A DNA stretch of 25,372 nt from Ignavibacteriaceae bacterium (lineage in GTDB: Bacteria; Bacteroidota; Ignavibacteria; Ignavibacteriales; Ignavibacteriaceae): NCBI GenBank assembly GCA_023231105.1, contig JALNWB010000044.1, positions 1-25,372 of the forward strand, given 5' to 3'. Both the position numbers and the translations under genes were made by a program. Positions 24,260 through 25,372 of the stretch are shown piece by piece. Position 1 is the stretch's first letter, and each line of letters starts with the position of its first letter. The notes below the pieces were generated by a model. That model was not told where the DNA came from and did no database searches. It saw only the letters and a program-made list of their open reading frames with translations.

Positions 24260-25006
24260 TTAAATTACTTTTGCTTCTTCGTGAAGAAGTTTTACAAGTT
24301 CGGGAACTGCGGAACTATCCGTCCCAAGAATTCTCCCCGGATTTTTTGCTACCGGCATTTTTAGTTGAAGATTCTCGACAAGCGCCGGTTTTGATCCAAC
24401 CGGTTTTTCCTGGATTACTTTTTTCTTAGCCGTCATAATTCCTTTTAAAGAAGCATAACGCGGATCGTTTAATCCTTTTTGAGCAGTAATAACGCATGGT
24501 AAAGAGGTTTCAACAATTTCTTTTCCTCCTTCAATTTCGCGTTCCGCTGTTACGGTTGTTCCTTCAAGTTGAAAGGTCACACAAACAGAAATTGAGTTGT
24601 ATCCGAGCATTTCTGCTGTTAATTGTCCTACAATTCCGTTATCATAATCAACCGATTGTTTCCCCATAAAAACTAATTCGCAACCAAGTGATTTTATTTC
24701 ATCTGCTAAAGCTTGTGCAATTGCAAATGAATCGAGTACCTCACCCGTTTTAAGGTGAACGCCTTCATCAACGCCCATCGCCAAAGATTTCCGGATTGTT
24801 TCTTTTACTTGATCCCCGCCGACACTTATAACAATAACATCACCGCCAAATTTTTCTTTTGTTTTTAACGCCTCTTCCACAGCAAATTCATCGTAAGGAT
24901 TAAGGACAAAAGAAACACCTGTTGGATCGATCGATTTTTGGTCTCCTGCTATTTTGACCCTTGTTGCCGTATCAGGTACATGGCTTACACAGACAGCTAT
25001 TTTCAT
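24260..25006 (-). CDS. etfB: Electron transfer flavoprotein beta subunit
   Basis: 248 residues from the ATG at 25006, which has AGAGGT five bases upstream; the frame is open to 25054 but the extra residues (MIFIFSPTIFNHLEV) are not family-like. Conserved features include MKIAVCVSHVPDTATRVKI at the start, NPYDEFAVEEAL (36-47), the nucleotide-binding loop MGKQSVDYDNGIVGQLTAEM (114-133) and the ETF-beta signature area VETSLPCVITAQKGLNDPRY (165-184). It pairs with EtfA, whose gene follows after 12 bases. The D-x-x-x-G-x-x-G-Q arrangement fits either AMP-binding or bifurcating beta subunits, and I cannot tell these apart here. It is divergent from the ClpS-like gene, with a shared 165-base promoter region. 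Confidence 0.95.
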   Translation of the reverse strand: MKIAVCVSHVPDTATRVKIAGDQKSIDPTGVSFVLNPYDEFAVEEALKTKEKFGGDVIVISVGGDQVKETIRKSLAMGVDEGVHLKTGEVLDSFAIAQALADEIKSLGCELVFMGKQSVDYDNGIVGQLTAEMLGYNSISVCVTFQLEGTTVTAEREIEGGKEIVETSLPCVITAQKGLNDPRYASLKGIMTAKKKVIQEKPVGSKPALVENLQLKMPVAKNPGRILGTDSSAVPELVKLLHEEAKVI

Positions 25007-25171
25007 TATTACCTCTAAATGATTAAATATAGTTGGTGAAAAAATAAATATCATATGCTAATAAAACAAATTAATAAAAAAGTTACTCTGTTTATCGTTA
25101 AAATAAAAAAAACGTAGCACAGAGATGAATAATTATTTTTTAATTATTTCTCACATTGTATAACTTTCGCT

Positions 25172-25372
25172 ATGAAAATTTTAAATACTCATCAGGTAAT
25201 TGAAGAAACTATAGTCGAAGAAAAAACTACCGAGCAAATTCCCGGAAAGGTTGTTTTGTATAATGATGATTGGCATACATTCGATGAAGTTATTTTTCAG
25301 CTTATAAAAGCTGTTCAGTGCTCTTTGCATGAGGCAAGAAACTTTGCCTTTGAAGTCCATTTTAAAGGGAGA
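25172..25372 (+). CDS. clpS: ClpS-like ATP-dependent protease adaptor (5' part only)
   Basis: 67 codons run off the window edge. After an acidic, flexible N-terminal stretch (1-24) come GKVVLYNDDWHTFDEVIFQL (25-44) and SLHEARNFAFEVHFKGR (51-67), matching the ClpS core, with the NDD motif at 31-33 and the conserved H-x-(K)-G near the end. ClpS docks on the N-domain of ClpA or ClpC and delivers N-end-rule substrates to the Clp protease in the cytoplasm. There is no strong ribosome binding site before the ATG; the sequence TATAACTTTCG just upstream would leave almost no leader if it were a promoter. An alternative is a ClpS-domain protein with another partner, since the C-terminal part is not seen. 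Confidence 0.85.
   Translation, partial: MKILNTHQVIEETIVEEKTTEQIPGKVVLYNDDWHTFDEVIFQLIKAVQCSLHEARNFAFEVHFKGR

Overview
The window looks like a piece of chromosome from an AT-rich, anaerobic or facultative member of the Ignavibacteria (Bacteroidota/Chlorobiota side of the tree). The main reason is that six large secreted proteins end in the same roughly 85-95 residue C-terminal sorting domain (core QNYPNPFNP, later a LASG/LSSG turn and a basic KKM.L.K end), the type A signal recognised by the type IX secretion system (T9SS). DUF2851, BFN-plus-UVR and ClpS genes fit this placement. No T9SS machinery gene lies in the window.

Layout. 1-9075 (minus strand): an FG-GAP/VCBS protein of 1274 codons whose stop codon is cut by the window edge, a secreted beta-propeller protein, a secreted NlpC/P60-type peptidase with extra domains, and a lipoprotein just upstream of the peptidase. 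9362-13329 (plus): two tandem paralogous FG-GAP secreted proteins, duplicated together with leader and terminator. 13428-14816 (minus): a tyrosine phenol-lyase, convergent with the paralogs. 15351-16862 (plus): a DUF2851 protein. 17026-22203 (minus): a 1725-residue secreted right-handed beta-helix protein with internal repeats. 22671-25006 (minus): an etfB-etfA-bfn cluster. 25172-end (plus): the N-terminal part of a ClpS-like adaptor.

How the genes fit together. The secreted set is probably displayed on the cell surface or released and mixes calcium-binding propeller repeats, a beta-helix and a cysteine peptidase, as expected for contact with polymers or other cells. The remaining genes are housekeeping or metabolic: electron transfer flavoprotein, tyrosine cleavage to phenol, pyruvate and ammonium, and protein quality control.

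The most unusual signal is at DNA level. Several short arrays with a strict 7-base period, each about five units (about 35 bp) long but built on different words, occur between genes and inside the sorting-domain part of the peptidase gene. A broken copy of a sorting domain (5478-5582) carries such heptads at the same structural position as the intact neighbour, and right beside it two heptad arrays face each other as a hairpin. This suggests a family of heptad elements that spreads, or is used as a recombination joint, in and around sorting-domain genes.
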